From Propionispora vibrioides (GTDB lineage Bacteria > Bacillota > Negativicutes > Propionisporales > Propionisporaceae), in the NCBI RefSeq assembly GCF_900110485.1, contig NZ_FODY01000001.1:124001-188000 (forward strand): DNA of 64,000 nt, written 5' to 3'. Under the pieces are notes generated by a model. The model saw nothing but the letters and a program-made list of their open reading frames with translations, did not search any database and was not told where the DNA came from. How positions within the stretch are numbered: position 1 is the first letter of the stretch; each line of letters begins with the position of its first letter. Of this stretch, positions 48,316-57,030 are shown one piece after another. The position numbers were made by a program, and so were the translations under genes.

Positions 48316-48876
48316 ATGGATTTCAAAGAAACGCTGTATAGCCGACGTTCTGTTCGTAAGTATACCGGTCAGTTGGTGGATAAAAAAATAATCGAGGAAC
48401 TATGCACTGCTGCGGCTCAGGCTCCCAGTGCCACCAACTCCCAGCCTTGGTGCTTTGGCGTAATTCAGAACCAAAACCTGCTGTCCGCCTATTCCCAGCA
48501 AGTCAAGGCCCTTCTTATCGGTAAGATGGAAGAACTTCCTTCACTGCAGAAATATCACGCCCTGTTGGCACGCGATGATTATGATATATTTTATGGTGCC
48601 GGCACACTTCTGCTTGTTTATGCCAAACCAGCCGGTCCGTTTGCTGTCACAGATTGCTGTCTGGCGGCGCAAAATGTCATGCTGGCGGCCCACAGCCTGG
48701 GGCTGGGAACCTGTTGGATTGGTTTTGCCCAGGAATTCTTACAGCAGCCTTATATTAAGCAAGAACTTGGCATCCCTGAAACTCATGTTATGGTTGCACC
48801 GCTGATTGTAGGCTATCCGGCCAGCGAACAGGAACCGGTGGCGAAACGGGCACCGGAAATTCTTTTTTGGAAATAA
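48316..48876 (+). CDS. Nitroreductase-family FMN oxidoreductase
   Basis: 186 residues. The FMN-binding opening YSRRSVRKYTG (about 8-18) and the PSATNSQPW loop (about 37-45) are clear, as is GLGTCWIGF towards the end. It belongs to the large NfsA/Frm2-like family that reduces quinones, nitro compounds or flavins; no specific substrate can be named. It is monocistronic, with a promoter and the Shine-Dalgarno GGGAGG before the ATG. Confidence 0.88.
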   Translation: MDFKETLYSRRSVRKYTGQLVDKKIIEELCTAAAQAPSATNSQPWCFGVIQNQNLLSAYSQQVKALLIGKMEELPSLQKYHALLARDDYDIFYGAGTLLLVYAKPAGPFAVTDCCLAAQNVMLAAHSLGLGTCWIGFAQEFLQQPYIKQELGIPETHVMVAPLIVGYPASEQEPVAKRAPEILFWK

Positions 48877-48882
48877 CAATAA

Positions 48883-48932
48883 CATGGCCGTTGTACGATA
48901 AGCTGCATGCAGCTTATCGTACAACGGCCATG
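48883..48932. terminator. 50-bp perfect palindrome between nitroreductase and rnpB
   Basis: Two 25-base arms meet at a GCATGC centre with no loop and no mismatch. On the minus strand TTATTGTTATTT follows, so it probably terminates rnpB and may also stop the + strand gene. Confidence 0.7.
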
Positions 48933-48937
48933 AGCAT

Positions 48938-49386
48938 TATGAGTCATCAATAAGCCGAGTTCTGTTCCGCTAGCGCGGTGACGATTATTTATCTAGGCTG
49001 CCAGTTGCCTGACAGCTCAAGCGACGCAACCCGGAAGGCTCAGCGGGCAGCTTCATCCCTTCCCTATTCGGTCTTGCTCCAAGTGGGGTTTACCTAGCCA
49101 ATCAGTCACCTGATTGCTGGTGCGCTCTTACCGCACCGTTCCATCCTTACCTGGCAAATACCAGGCGGTCTACATTTCTGTGGCACTTTCCCTGAGGTCA
49201 CCCTCGCTGGACGTTATCCAGCACCCTGCCCTACGGAGCTCGGACTTTCCTCAAATACGCCCTAGTGCTCCACCAACTCTGAAACTACAATTTCTTCACA
49301 GATCTTTTTCCGTAAATTTAATTTGCAGTTTTAAAATTGGCGGAACACTAGCGCATTCGCAATCGTCTTTTTGACTCATAACAACC
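48938..49386 (-). ncRNA. rnpB: RNase P RNA (type A), with an expanded P3 arm
   Basis: Catalytic RNA that trims the 5' ends of pre-tRNA. P1 is ATGAGTCA (plus-strand 49372-49379) with TGACTCAT (48939-48946). The conserved core is present in order: GAGGAAAGTCCGAGCTCC, GGGCAGGGTGC, GGTGCGGTAAGAGCGCACC, GGTAAACCCC and CAGAACTCGGCTTAT. The P1-to-P1 length is about 440 nt, some 90 nt more than the usual type A RNA. The surplus is one insertion in P3 (49262-49351). Confidence 0.95.
49262..49351. repeat. 90-bp inverted-repeat insertion in the P3 arm of rnpB
   Basis: Ends CTAGTGCTCCACCAA and TTGGCGGAACACTAG can pair over 15 bp (two G-U). An inner segment AAACTGCAAAT/ATTGTAGTTT also pairs. It lies exactly where P3 should be and would extend it into a long hairpin. 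Left end matches 47516-47540 at 21 of 25 positions. Confidence 0.7.
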
Positions 49387-49394
49387 GGATTATT

Positions 49395-49423
49395 ATGTTA
49401 CCAGTTATTTTTGTTTATGTCAA
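49395..49423 (-). promoter_or_regulatory. Sigma-A promoter of rnpB
   Basis: Perfect -35 TTGACA (plus-strand 49418-49423), 17 bp, TAACAT (49395-49400). Start would fall about 8 nt before P1. It lies 4 nt beyond the nif3 stop. Confidence 0.85.
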
Positions 49424-49426
49424 GCC

Positions 49427-50548
49427 TCAATAAAAATCAAACACATCTTTAGAACAACCAGTCCCTGCCTCAATCTCGACGAACCATTTATTTTCTGTGG
49501 CCCATTGCGTTAAATAGGCGGCTAAATCAGCAACTACAGGCTGTTCCGTCGCAAAATGACCAGCATCAATAACTGTCAGTCCTGCCGCAATTGCCGCCTG
49601 AGCTTCATGATATTTTACATCGCCGGTTACCAATACATCCGCTCCGGCAGCAACTGCCTGGGCAATCAGTCCGGCCCCACTGCCGCCGCAAACAGCCACT
49701 TTGCCGACCATGTCGTCATGTTGACCGGCCACTTTCACAAAAGAAACCTCCAATGCCTGCTTAAGCAAGCAAATAAATTCCATCATACTGACCTTGTGGG
49801 GCAAATCGCCGATGCGTCCCAGTCCCTGCGGCACGCCCGGATTGAGCAGCTCATACAGATCATAAGCTACTTCTTCATAAGGGTGAGCCCGAAACATCGC
49901 CGCAAGCACCCGGTTCTTGATTTCCTCGGGCAAAACGGTTTCCAGGCGGACTTCGTCCACCTTTTCCAGTTGACCGGCTTTACCAATATAAGGATCTGTT
50001 CCCGCTAATGGCAAAAAGGTACCTGTTCCTGTTGTTTGAAAGGAACAATGACTGTATTGTCCTATATGGCCGGCTCCGGCATCGGCAATGGCGGTTCGCA
50101 CTTCTTCCACATGATTCTGCGGTACGTAGACCACTAGTTTTAAAAGTTGCCCGGTTTGCTGAACAGCAAGCGGTTTTATGTTTTGGAGCGCTATTTTTTT
50201 TGCCAGACTGTCATTTACACCGCCTGCAGCAATGTCCAGATTGGTATGTGCCGCAAATACCGCGATTTCGTTTTGCAGCAGTTTGGCTAGCATGACTCCT
50301 TCCGGTTTATCGGTACGGATACTTTTCAGGGAATGAAAAATGAGCGGATGGTGAGCAATAATCATATCGATTTGATTGGTTACCGCATAATCAATGACTG
50401 ACAACGTCACATCCAAAACAACCAATATCTTTTTTATCTTTTGGGAGGGGCTACCTACCAGTAAACCTACATTGTCCCACTTCTCAGCCAATTGAGCGGG
50501 AGCAAGACTATAAAGAGTATCCATAATCGCCTGACACTTCACAGACAT
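49427..50548 (-). CDS. Nif3-like dinuclear metal centre hexameric protein (YqfO family)
   Basis: About 373 residues. N-terminal WDNVGLLVGS, DVTLSVIDYA, IAHHPLIFH and AHTNLD supply the histidine-rich metal site; the inserted PII-like domain (about 125-230) is the Firmicute form, and GSGAGLI, TGDVKYHEAQ and DAGHFATEQ end the fold. The molecular function is unknown; it may act as GTP cyclohydrolase I-like or metal-storage protein. ATG 50548 is used; GGAGG is 10 nt upstream. It overlaps trmK by 10 nt. Confidence 0.92.
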   Translation of the reverse strand: MSVKCQAIMDTLYSLAPAQLAEKWDNVGLLVGSPSQKIKKILVVLDVTLSVIDYAVTNQIDMIIAHHPLIFHSLKSIRTDKPEGVMLAKLLQNEIAVFAAHTNLDIAAGGVNDSLAKKIALQNIKPLAVQQTGQLLKLVVYVPQNHVEEVRTAIADAGAGHIGQYSHCSFQTTGTGTFLPLAGTDPYIGKAGQLEKVDEVRLETVLPEEIKNRVLAAMFRAHPYEEVAYDLYELLNPGVPQGLGRIGDLPHKVSMMEFICLLKQALEVSFVKVAGQHDDMVGKVAVCGGSGAGLIAQAVAAGADVLVTGDVKYHEAQAAIAAGLTVIDAGHFATEQPVVADLAAYLTQWATENKWFVEIEAGTGCSKDVFDFY

Positions 50549-51228
50549 GTACGCCACGCCTCCAACTCTTCTATTTTTTTAACAAGCCGCTGACAGCGCT
50601 CGGCGGCCTCCGTTGTTTTACTTAATTTCAGATTTTCAACTATTTTTTTATATTGTTTTATACTCTGCGTCATATGATATTCCAGCAGCGGATGCTTTTG
50701 CCGCCACAAAACCGGCCCGATCTCATACAAAAGAGGATTCATGGCAGGCATCTCACCCGGCTCAGCCGCAATAATTTCATAAAGAATATCATCTTCTACG
50801 ATCAGCTCTTCCTCGCAGATGGCCCACTGATGCTTCGCCAGCCATTGACGCATTAGCGCAGCGCCGATCATCGGCTGCACCACCAGACGTTTAGCCGCTT
50901 GCACAACCGCCGGACAGGCATTAAGAATATCGGTCATGGTGGTTGCCCCCATGCCAGCAATCACTATGGTTTCCACTTCGCCAGGCTGTAAAACAGTTAA
51001 ACCATCACCCAGACGCAAGGAAACACTCGACTGCAGCGAAGCCCGTTGAATCGTTTCTTGAGCAGCCAGATAAGGCCCCTGATTCACCTCGCCGGCTATG
51101 GCATGAGTAACCACACCATGCTCAACAAGATAAATGGGCAAATAAGCATGGTCTGTACCGATATCGGCTACCCCGGCTCCCGGTATAACCAACTGCGCGA
51201 TGGCGGAGAGCCTCTTACTTAACGGCAT
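50539..51228 (-). CDS. trmK: tRNA (adenine-22-N1)-methyltransferase TrmK
   Basis: 229 residues. The SAM motif VADIGTDHAYLPI (about 20-32) and IAGMGATTM (about 89-97) are diagnostic of TrmK, and a C-terminal coiled-coil follows (about 180-229). It heads trmK-nif3, a pair conserved downstream of rpoD in Firmicutes. GGAGAGG precedes the ATG. Confidence 0.95.
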   Translation of the reverse strand: MPLSKRLSAIAQLVIPGAGVADIGTDHAYLPIYLVEHGVVTHAIAGEVNQGPYLAAQETIQRASLQSSVSLRLGDGLTVLQPGEVETIVIAGMGATTMTDILNACPAVVQAAKRLVVQPMIGAALMRQWLAKHQWAICEEELIVEDDILYEIIAAEPGEMPAMNPLLYEIGPVLWRQKHPLLEYHMTQSIKQYKKIVENLKLSKTTEAAERCQRLVKKIEELEAWRTCL

Positions 51229-51249
51229 ATCCCATCACCTCTCCTTTTT

Positions 51250-51278
51250 AGTATATAACAAAATCCCGCTTTGCATAA
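51250..51278 (-). promoter_or_regulatory. Possible promoter of trmK-nif3
   Basis: TATACT (plus-strand 51250-51255) with a poor -35 TTATGC 17 bp upstream, about 22 nt before the ATG. Confidence 0.35.
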
Positions 51279-51297
51279 TTGGCTTTTATCCTAAATT

Positions 51298-51324
51298 AAA
51301 AAATGCAAAGCCTGTGCTTTGCAT
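51298..51324 (-). terminator. Terminator of the tRNA cluster
   Basis: ATGCAAAGC, ACAG loop, GCTTTGCAT followed by T5 on the minus strand, 12 nt after tRNA-Val. Confidence 0.9.
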
Positions 51325-51335
51325 GTAAGTTCGTG

Positions 51336-51411
<76 letters not shown>

Positions 51412-51505
51412 GATTAACAGATATTTAGAAAGTTCTTCACTACGTCCGGAACTAAACGATTCACTTAGTTTTGGCTTCGCTCCTAAAAATCCGGTTCTCT
51501 GCTTA

Positions 51506-51580
51506 TGGTGACCCGTGGGGGAATCGAACCCCCGATACCGCCGTGAAAGGGCGGTGTCTTAACCGCTTGACCAACGGGCC
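51506..51580 (-). tRNA. tRNA-Glu (TTC)
   Basis: GGCCCGT acceptor strand (one G-U pair with ACGGGTC), anticodon loop CTTTCAC with anticodon TTC, TTCGATT T-loop and encoded CCA. 75 nt. Confidence 0.97.
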
Positions 51581-51600
51581 ATATACTATATAAATTTAGT

Positions 51601-51675
51601 TGGTGGGCCCACCTGGGATCGAACCAGGGACCAGCCGGTTATGAGCCGGCTGCTCTACCGCTGAGCTATAGGCCC
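51601..51675 (-). tRNA. tRNA with CAT anticodon (Met elongator or Ile2)
   Basis: GGGCCTA acceptor stem, anticodon loop CTCATAA, TTCGATC T-loop, CCA encoded. 75 nt. A CAT anticodon with this loop fits tRNA-Ile2 (modified to lysidine) or elongator tRNA-Met; the body resembles Ile2 at least as well. It is not the initiator, which starts with a mismatched C1-A72. Confidence 0.85.
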
Positions 51676-51720
51676 ATAAAAACAGGATTTCCAAAGAAAT
51701 CCTGTTTGCTGTAACAAAAA

Positions 51721-51796
51721 TGGCTCCTCGAGTAGGACTCGAACCTACGACCGATCGGTTAACAGCCGATTGCTCTACCAACTGAGCTATCGAGGA
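51721..51796 (-). tRNA. tRNA-Asn (GTT)
   Basis: TCCTCGA acceptor stem, anticodon loop CTGTTAA with anticodon GTT, TTCGAGT T-loop, encoded CCA. 76 nt. First gene of the cluster. Confidence 0.97.
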
Positions 51797-51814
51797 ATGT
51801 CACCAACGAAATAT

Positions 51815-51843
51815 ATTATATACCAGTATTATAAGTTGGTCAA
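51815..51843 (-). promoter_or_regulatory. Promoter of the tRNA cluster
   Basis: TTGACC (plus-strand 51838-51843), 17 bp, TATAAT (51815-51820), ending 18 nt before tRNA-Asn. It lies downstream of the rpoD stop. Confidence 0.85.
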
Positions 51844-51865
51844 TATTTTTCTTTAAAAGCTCATA

Positions 51866-52987
51866 TTATTCTAAAAAGTCTTTTAGCTTCTTACTCCGGC
51901 TCGGATGCCGCAGCTTGCGGAGCGCTTTGGCCTCAATCTGACGGATACGTTCCCTGGTAACACCGAAATGTTGTCCTACTTCTTCCAGAGTACGCGCCCG
52001 GCCATCGTCTAGGCCGAATCTCAATCGCAAGACTTTTTCCTCCCGCGGGGTTAATGTCTCCAGGACTTCTTCCAACTGTTCTTTTAAAAGCATGAACGAG
52101 GCGGCCTCCGCCGGCGCTGGCGCATCCTGATCCTCAATAAAATCCCCTAAGTGAGAGTCTTCTTCTTCCCCAATCGGGGTTTCCAAAGATACCGGTTCCT
52201 GGGCAATTTTCATAATTTCCCGAACCCGGTCAACACTGATTTCCATTTCACGGGCAATTTCCTCGGGCAACGGTTCACGTCCCAATTCCTGCAAAAGCTG
52301 GCGGGATACCCGGATCAGTTTATTAATTGTTTCCACCATGTGGACCGGAATCCGGATAGTCCGGGCCTGATCCGCTATCGCTCTGGTAATTGCCTGTCGA
52401 ATCCACCAAGTTGCGTAGGTACTGAATTTATAGCCTTTATTATAATCAAATTTCTCAACCGCTTTAATAAGCCCCAGATTCCCCTCCTGAATTAAATCCA
52501 GGAAAAGCATCCCCCTACCCACATAGCGCTTGGCAATACTGACAACCAAACGCAAATTGGCTTCAGCCAGACGGCGCTTAGCTTCCTCATCACCGTTCTC
52601 CATCCGTTGGGCCAGTTTAATTTCTTCATCAGCATTTAAGAGCGGGACACGGCCGATTTCTTTGAGATACATTCGCACAGGATCATCAATACTGATTCCT
52701 TCCGGGATACTGAGGTCAATGTCCACCTCTTCCGGCGTTACCTCTTCCATCTCTGAAATATCCGGTTCCCCTATGCTTTCTACATCTGGAATTTCATCGA
52801 CAATCTCAATACCCTTGCTGGAAAAAACTTCATACATATCATCAATTTCGTCGGGAGATAGATCATCGCCTTGGAGAGTGTCCATTATTTCAGCATAGGT
52901 CAGAACACCGCCACGTTGTTTTCCTTTATGCAATAATTCATTAACATGCTCATTAGATACATTAGGTACATTCTTTTTCTCTGTCAT
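51866..52987 (-). CDS. rpoD: RNA polymerase primary sigma factor
   Basis: About 373 residues. The acidic N-terminal 1.1-like region is followed by region 1.2/2 ([44 protein letters not shown]), region 3, and region 4.2 with the helix-turn-helix [19 protein letters not shown]. The ORF opens at 53017, but GGAGGGGGGAG lies before ATG 52987. It follows dnaG after 45 nt as in the macromolecular-synthesis operon, though rpsU is not present here. Confidence 0.98.
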   Translation of the reverse strand: MTEKKNVPNVSNEHVNELLHKGKQRGGVLTYAEIMDTLQGDDLSPDEIDDMYEVFSSKGIEIVDEIPDVESIGEPDISEMEEVTPEEVDIDLSIPEGISIDDPVRMYLKEIGRVPLLNADEEIKLAQRMENGDEEAKRRLAEANLRLVVSIAKRYVGRGMLFLDLIQEGNLGLIKAVEKFDYNKGYKFSTYATWWIRQAITRAIADQARTIRIPVHMVETINKLIRVSRQLLQELGREPLPEEIAREMEISVDRVREIMKIAQEPVSLETPIGEEEDSHLGDFIEDQDAPAPAEAASFMLLKEQLEEVLETLTPREEKVLRLRFGLDDGRARTLEEVGQHFGVTRERIRQIEAKALRKLRHPSRSKKLKDFLE

Positions 52988-53032
52988 TCTTACTCCCCCC
53001 CTCCATTGACAATACAATTAGGCAAGCACTTA

Positions 53033-54835
53033 CTATGACTGGTGCAATTTAGTAATTTCATCATTAATTCGCTGACTTTCCGCCAATTCCTGCAGAAAGC
53101 TACTATCCCCCATACGATGTAATTCATCAGCACGCAGCCGATGTTCTTCATATAATTTTTTCAGACTGAACAGACGAATCTTCTTTATGCAGTCATCAAC
53201 CATTTGTGTCATATTGGTTAGTTGTATATCCATTAGCATAATGTGAGAAAATTCCAGGGCCGCCTCTTCTCCGAGAGTTTCCTGAAAACTGATATCTGTA
53301 ATATTTTTCTCCATATTATACGCATTGCATATTGATTTCATTATTTTTTTTCTTCGTTCATCCTGAATATCTTCCAGTGTCAATTGTACTTCAATATATG
53401 GTATAATCGACATATCCTCACACATAAAGCGTATAATAGTTTTTTCAGCCTGCTCCGTGGGACTGACCTGCCGATTTTTCAAATAAACCGCACTACTATC
53501 CTTTCCCACATTTACAATTCTATCCTTTTTTTCAATATTTAAATATTTACGCAGTTCACTGCGAATAGAACTTTCATCAATGGACAACGCCTCAGAAGTT
53601 TGCGTAATGTACTCATTAATCTCAACCGCATTGTCAAGCGAGGCTAAAACAGGAATCATTTTACTGACCACTGCCACCTTGCCTTCCAGCGTAGAATAAT
53701 CTATGGTTTGTAATGAGCTGCGCAAACTATACTCCACAAGCGACAGGCTCTCGGTAACGAGCAGCTTAAAAGCATCAGCCCCATGTTTTCTGATATATTC
53801 ATCAGGATCTTTGCCATCGGGAATTGCTATCACTTTAATAGTTATGCCCAATTTTTTAGCGATTTCCAACGCTCTGAGCGTAGCATTCTGCCCGGCTGCA
53901 TCACTGTCATAGGCAAACACAATTTCATGAACCGATCGCAGGCTTTTTGCCTGTTCCAGGGTAAACGCCGTCCCTAACGACGCCACCGTGTTTCTTACAC
54001 CGGCCGAATGAGCCGCAATAACATCCATGTAACCTTCTACAACGATGGCCTGTCCTGTCTCCCGGATAAATTTATCTGCCAGATTAAGCCCGAATAAAAT
54101 ATGCCGCTTATTAAAGACTAGCGTCTCCGGTGAATTAAGATATTTAGGCTGGCTATCATCAAGCACTCTTCCGCCAAAACCGACAACACGACCACGTAAG
54201 TCACAAATAGGAAACATAATCCGGTTGCGAAACCTGTCATAAGCGCCTTCGCCGGAATTTCTCTCAGCAGCCAAGCCAGCCTTAATCATGGTCTCAAGCT
54301 GAATGCCTCTTGTAGAAAGCCCGTTCACCAGCTTATCCCACGCCGGCGGAGCGAATCCTAGACCAAATTGCTTGACCGCTTCTTGTGTAATTCCCCGGTG
54401 CTCCAGATATTTCCTTGCTCCTCCAGCAAAATTTGTTTTCGTAAGACAGGCATAAAAAAAATCCCTGGCTAATTCATTGGCACGGAACAAAGTAACTCTT
54501 TCCCGCTCAATCTGGCGCTCCTTTTCTGTCTTTTCCCTCTCCGGCACCGGAATATTAAGTTTATTAGCCAGCAGTTTTACCGCTTCCGGGAAAACCATGT
54601 TTTCCATCTTCATTAAGAAGGTAAAGACATTACCACCTGATTGACAGCCAAAACAATAGAAAAAGCCTTTATCAGGAGTGACAGAAAAAGACGGAGACTT
54701 TTCATTATGAAACGGACAGCATCCCCAATAATTTTTCCCTTTCTTTTTCAAGGGGACATATTGGGAGATAATACTGACAATATCGCTCTCCGCACGCAGC
54801 CTCTCAACAAAATCCTCATAATCCTTATCTTTCAT
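53033..54835 (-). CDS. dnaG: DNA primase
   Basis: 600 residues. The CHC2 zinc finger CPFHNEKSPSFSV...CFGC (about 39-64), the Toprim domain with VEGYMDVIAAH and AYDSDAAGQNA, and a C-terminal helicase-binding domain are in order. AAAGGTGAT precedes the ATG. It leads into rpoD. No confident promoter could be read in the 576-bp gap upstream. Confidence 0.97.
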   Translation of the reverse strand: MKDKDYEDFVERLRAESDIVSIISQYVPLKKKGKNYWGCCPFHNEKSPSFSVTPDKGFFYCFGCQSGGNVFTFLMKMENMVFPEAVKLLANKLNIPVPEREKTEKERQIERERVTLFRANELARDFFYACLTKTNFAGGARKYLEHRGITQEAVKQFGLGFAPPAWDKLVNGLSTRGIQLETMIKAGLAAERNSGEGAYDRFRNRIMFPICDLRGRVVGFGGRVLDDSQPKYLNSPETLVFNKRHILFGLNLADKFIRETGQAIVVEGYMDVIAAHSAGVRNTVASLGTAFTLEQAKSLRSVHEIVFAYDSDAAGQNATLRALEIAKKLGITIKVIAIPDGKDPDEYIRKHGADAFKLLVTESLSLVEYSLRSSLQTIDYSTLEGKVAVVSKMIPVLASLDNAVEINEYITQTSEALSIDESSIRSELRKYLNIEKKDRIVNVGKDSSAVYLKNRQVSPTEQAEKTIIRFMCEDMSIIPYIEVQLTLEDIQDERRKKIMKSICNAYNMEKNITDISFQETLGEEAALEFSHIMLMDIQLTNMTQMVDDCIKKIRLFSLKKLYEEHRLRADELHRMGDSSFLQELAESQRINDEITKLHQS

Positions 54836-55187
54836 ACTAATCCAATCACCTTTGGGTTGCCTGCTTTACTTATACAATTCTTGGCATTAAGTATATACAT
54901 TAGACAATTATTTATACACCAAAAGCCCTGATTAAGGTATATACTCCGGCAACCTTGCCAATAGATGTATACATTCGCGACTTTATCTAATTTTCCTGCT
55001 TAATCAATCCATTGTATAAAGCATAAGTAGACATACTCTGAGTTTATTCTACATAATTTGCTACAGTCCTGCTATGGAGCAAATACTTCTGACAGCTTAG
55101 CTTATTTTTTATAGTATTCAATAAATAATTTAAATATCCTCTCAATCAAGTACAAAAGTATGTTAAAATTAAAGTTTCTCCCGGGGC
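54836..55187. other. AT-rich upstream region of dnaG-rpoD, no gene seen
   Basis: No coding frame of note on either strand. Several TATA-rich tracts exist, but no -35/-10 pair with good spacing for dnaG. The promoter must be here, or the genes use another sigma factor. Confidence 0.5.
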
Positions 55188-55411
55188 ATGTTTGCTAACT
55201 ATCCGGAACGGTCCTTGACGGCACTGTTTTCACTATGGAACGTTAGTTTACAAAATGCGTCCTGGTCATCTGTTTACTATAAAATCATAATGACTTCATA
55301 GTCCTTTTCCCGCAATGCGTCGTTGCCGTCGGTTTACCTATGTCTGATAGGCGCACCGCCGTCGCCTCAAAATCCCCCGAATTCTTTTACGCTTTCAAAG
55401 CAGGCGGACTA
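55188..55411. repeat. Degenerate repeat region downstream of dgt
   Basis: The left part (AACTATCCGGAACGGTCC, TTGACGGCACTG) matches the arm of the element at 28994-29030 in sequence and order. The centre holds an imperfect 55-bp hairpin at about 55314-55368. CGTTAGT occurs at about 55243 and inverted at the dgt stop. It looks like one or two decayed elements. Confidence 0.45.
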
Positions 55412-56407
55412 CTAACGAATTTGCCAGTTGGCTGGAATAAATAATTCCTCAAACAAATGAATAGCGTATACGTCGGTTAATCCGGCAATATAGTCAGTAA
55501 CGGTTGTCTCCAAACCCCAGCGATCCCGTCGCTGCAAATATTCATCCGGTAATGCGGACGGTTTAGCAACAAAGTACTCATATAATTTCTGGATCACATA
55601 ACGGGCTTTTTTACGGTCCGGTTCCAACTCAGCCGAATGATATATCTTCTCAAACATAAACTCGCGTAATTCATTCATAGCCGCTTCAATAGCCGGCGAC
55701 AGGCGGATTTCTGTCAAATCGGCAGAAGCCTCAAGCATATCGGCAACCATAACAGTAATCATATCGGATGGATGTGTCCCCAGACATTTTTCCACCCGAG
55801 CCGGAAGATCTGTCTTTTTAATCATTCCAGCCCGGATGCCGTCATCATAATCGTGACAGAGATAGGCAATGCGATCTCCCTTCCGGACGATACTTCCCTC
55901 CAAGGTAAACGGCTTATTCTCACCGGTATGATTGAGAATTCCATCTTTTACCGCCGCCGTTAAATTCAAACCTTTTCCATTCTTCTCCAGATACTCTACT
56001 ACCCGCAAACTTTGTTCATTATGATTATAATGTCCGATCAGATCTCTTAACGCATATTCACCGGCATGACCAAACGGCGTATGCCCTACATCATGACCTA
56101 AAGCAATAGCCTCGATTAAATCTTCATTAAGGCGCAGCCCACGGGCGATGGTCCTTGAAATTTGGGAAACCTCCAAACTATGGGTCATACGCATACGATA
56201 GTGATCGCCCGGCGAAAAATACACCTGGGTCTTATGTTTTAGGCGCCGAAACGCCTTGCTGTGTATAATCCTGTCACGATCACGTTGAAATGCCGTGCGA
56301 AACGGGCATGGCTCTTCTTCTCTTTGCCGCACAGCCGTTTTACTTTTGCTGGCCGCCACTGCCAAGTAGATATACTCCTGTTCTTCTATCCGTTCACGTA
56401 TATTCAT
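55412..56407 (-). CDS. dgt: Deoxyguanosinetriphosphate triphosphohydrolase-like HD protein
   Basis: About 331 residues. The HD metal site is built from FRRLKHKTQVY, MTHSLEV, and ALGHDVGHTPFGHAGE (about 106-121). This is the type 2-like short family common in Firmicutes; activity on dNTPs is expected but the substrate may differ. The frame runs to 56476, but MNIRERIEEQEY at 56407 is preceded by GAGGAGG and is the accepted start. It is divergent from the lptA-like gene. Confidence 0.93.
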   Translation of the reverse strand: MNIRERIEEQEYIYLAVAASKSKTAVRQREEEPCPFRTAFQRDRDRIIHSKAFRRLKHKTQVYFSPGDHYRMRMTHSLEVSQISRTIARGLRLNEDLIEAIALGHDVGHTPFGHAGEYALRDLIGHYNHNEQSLRVVEYLEKNGKGLNLTAAVKDGILNHTGENKPFTLEGSIVRKGDRIAYLCHDYDDGIRAGMIKKTDLPARVEKCLGTHPSDMITVMVADMLEASADLTEIRLSPAIEAAMNELREFMFEKIYHSAELEPDRKKARYVIQKLYEYFVAKPSALPDEYLQRRDRWGLETTVTDYIAGLTDVYAIHLFEELFIPANWQIR

Positions 56408-56501
56408 AAAAATCCTCCTCACCAAAATATAACTATCAATCGGTTTTCCCATCATTTGACTGTGGAAAAATGACAAAGCAACTCCGCTACATTCAAAAAT
56501 C

Positions 56502-56510
56502 TGTTATAAT
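56502..56510 (+). promoter_or_regulatory. Extended -10 promoter of the lptA-like gene
   Basis: TGT directly before a perfect TATAAT (56505-56510), without a recognisable -35 box, 27 nt before the start codon. Confidence 0.65.
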
Positions 56511-56537
56511 AAATAGTGAAGAAAGGCGGGATCATTA

Positions 56538-57008
56538 GTGAAAAAAAAGATTTCCATCGTATTTCTCTTACTTACTCTCCTATTTACCAGCACTGTCTTT
56601 GCTGCCATGCCGACAATACGGGCAGACCATCAATATTTTGATATTACTTCAGGCTTGCAGGTATTGAGCGGCAATGTTTATATTGAACATAAAAACCGTG
56701 TGGTAACGGCCGGCGAAGCCAGAACAAACTATGTAGAAGTCTGGGCTTCCGGTGGAGTAACCTTTACCCAGGACGACATATATTTTACCGGCAGCACCGT
56801 ATATGTCTCTTTTCCCAAAAATTTAGCCCAAATAAGCGGCGGCATCAGCTTCTCCCGTTCCGGGCTGCAGATTACGGCTAATCAGGTCGATTTCAATTGG
56901 AAGACCAAAGTGGCTGACTTCAGCGGCAATGTCCAGGTTACCCAGGACGGCAACAGTTGGTCGGCAGATACGGCAAGTTACAATGTAATAACCAACAGCT
57001 TCTTATAA
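56538..57008 (+). CDS. Exported OstA/LptA-fold protein
   Basis: A 156-residue protein with a signal peptide (hydrophobic residues about 6-18, cleavage after A22 or A23). The mature part is a run of short beta strands of the OstA-like jellyroll: RADHQYFDIT, GLQVLSGNVYIEHKNR, ITANQVDFNWKTK, and DFSGNVQVTQDG. This is the periplasmic LPS-transport fold of LptA. In a Firmicute-like genome it indicates an outer membrane. Monocistronic, with a start at GTG 56538. Confidence 0.85.
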   Translation: MKKKISIVFLLLTLLFTSTVFAAMPTIRADHQYFDITSGLQVLSGNVYIEHKNRVVTAGEARTNYVEVWASGGVTFTQDDIYFTGSTVYVSFPKNLAQISGGISFSRSGLQITANQVDFNWKTKVADFSGNVQVTQDGNSWSADTASYNVITNSFL

Positions 57009-57030
57009 AGAATTATTTATGAGGTAAGAA

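Noticed and set aside
49114-49374. 86-codon + strand open frame within rnpB
   Set aside because: It is antisense to the conserved RNase P RNA core.
51596-51781. 61-codon open frame on the minus strand
   Set aside because: It lies across two tRNA genes and has no ribosome binding site.
54836-54960. Sigma-A promoter for dnaG-rpoD
   Set aside because: Several TATA-like boxes were found, but none has a -35 box at 16-18 bp; calling one would be guesswork.
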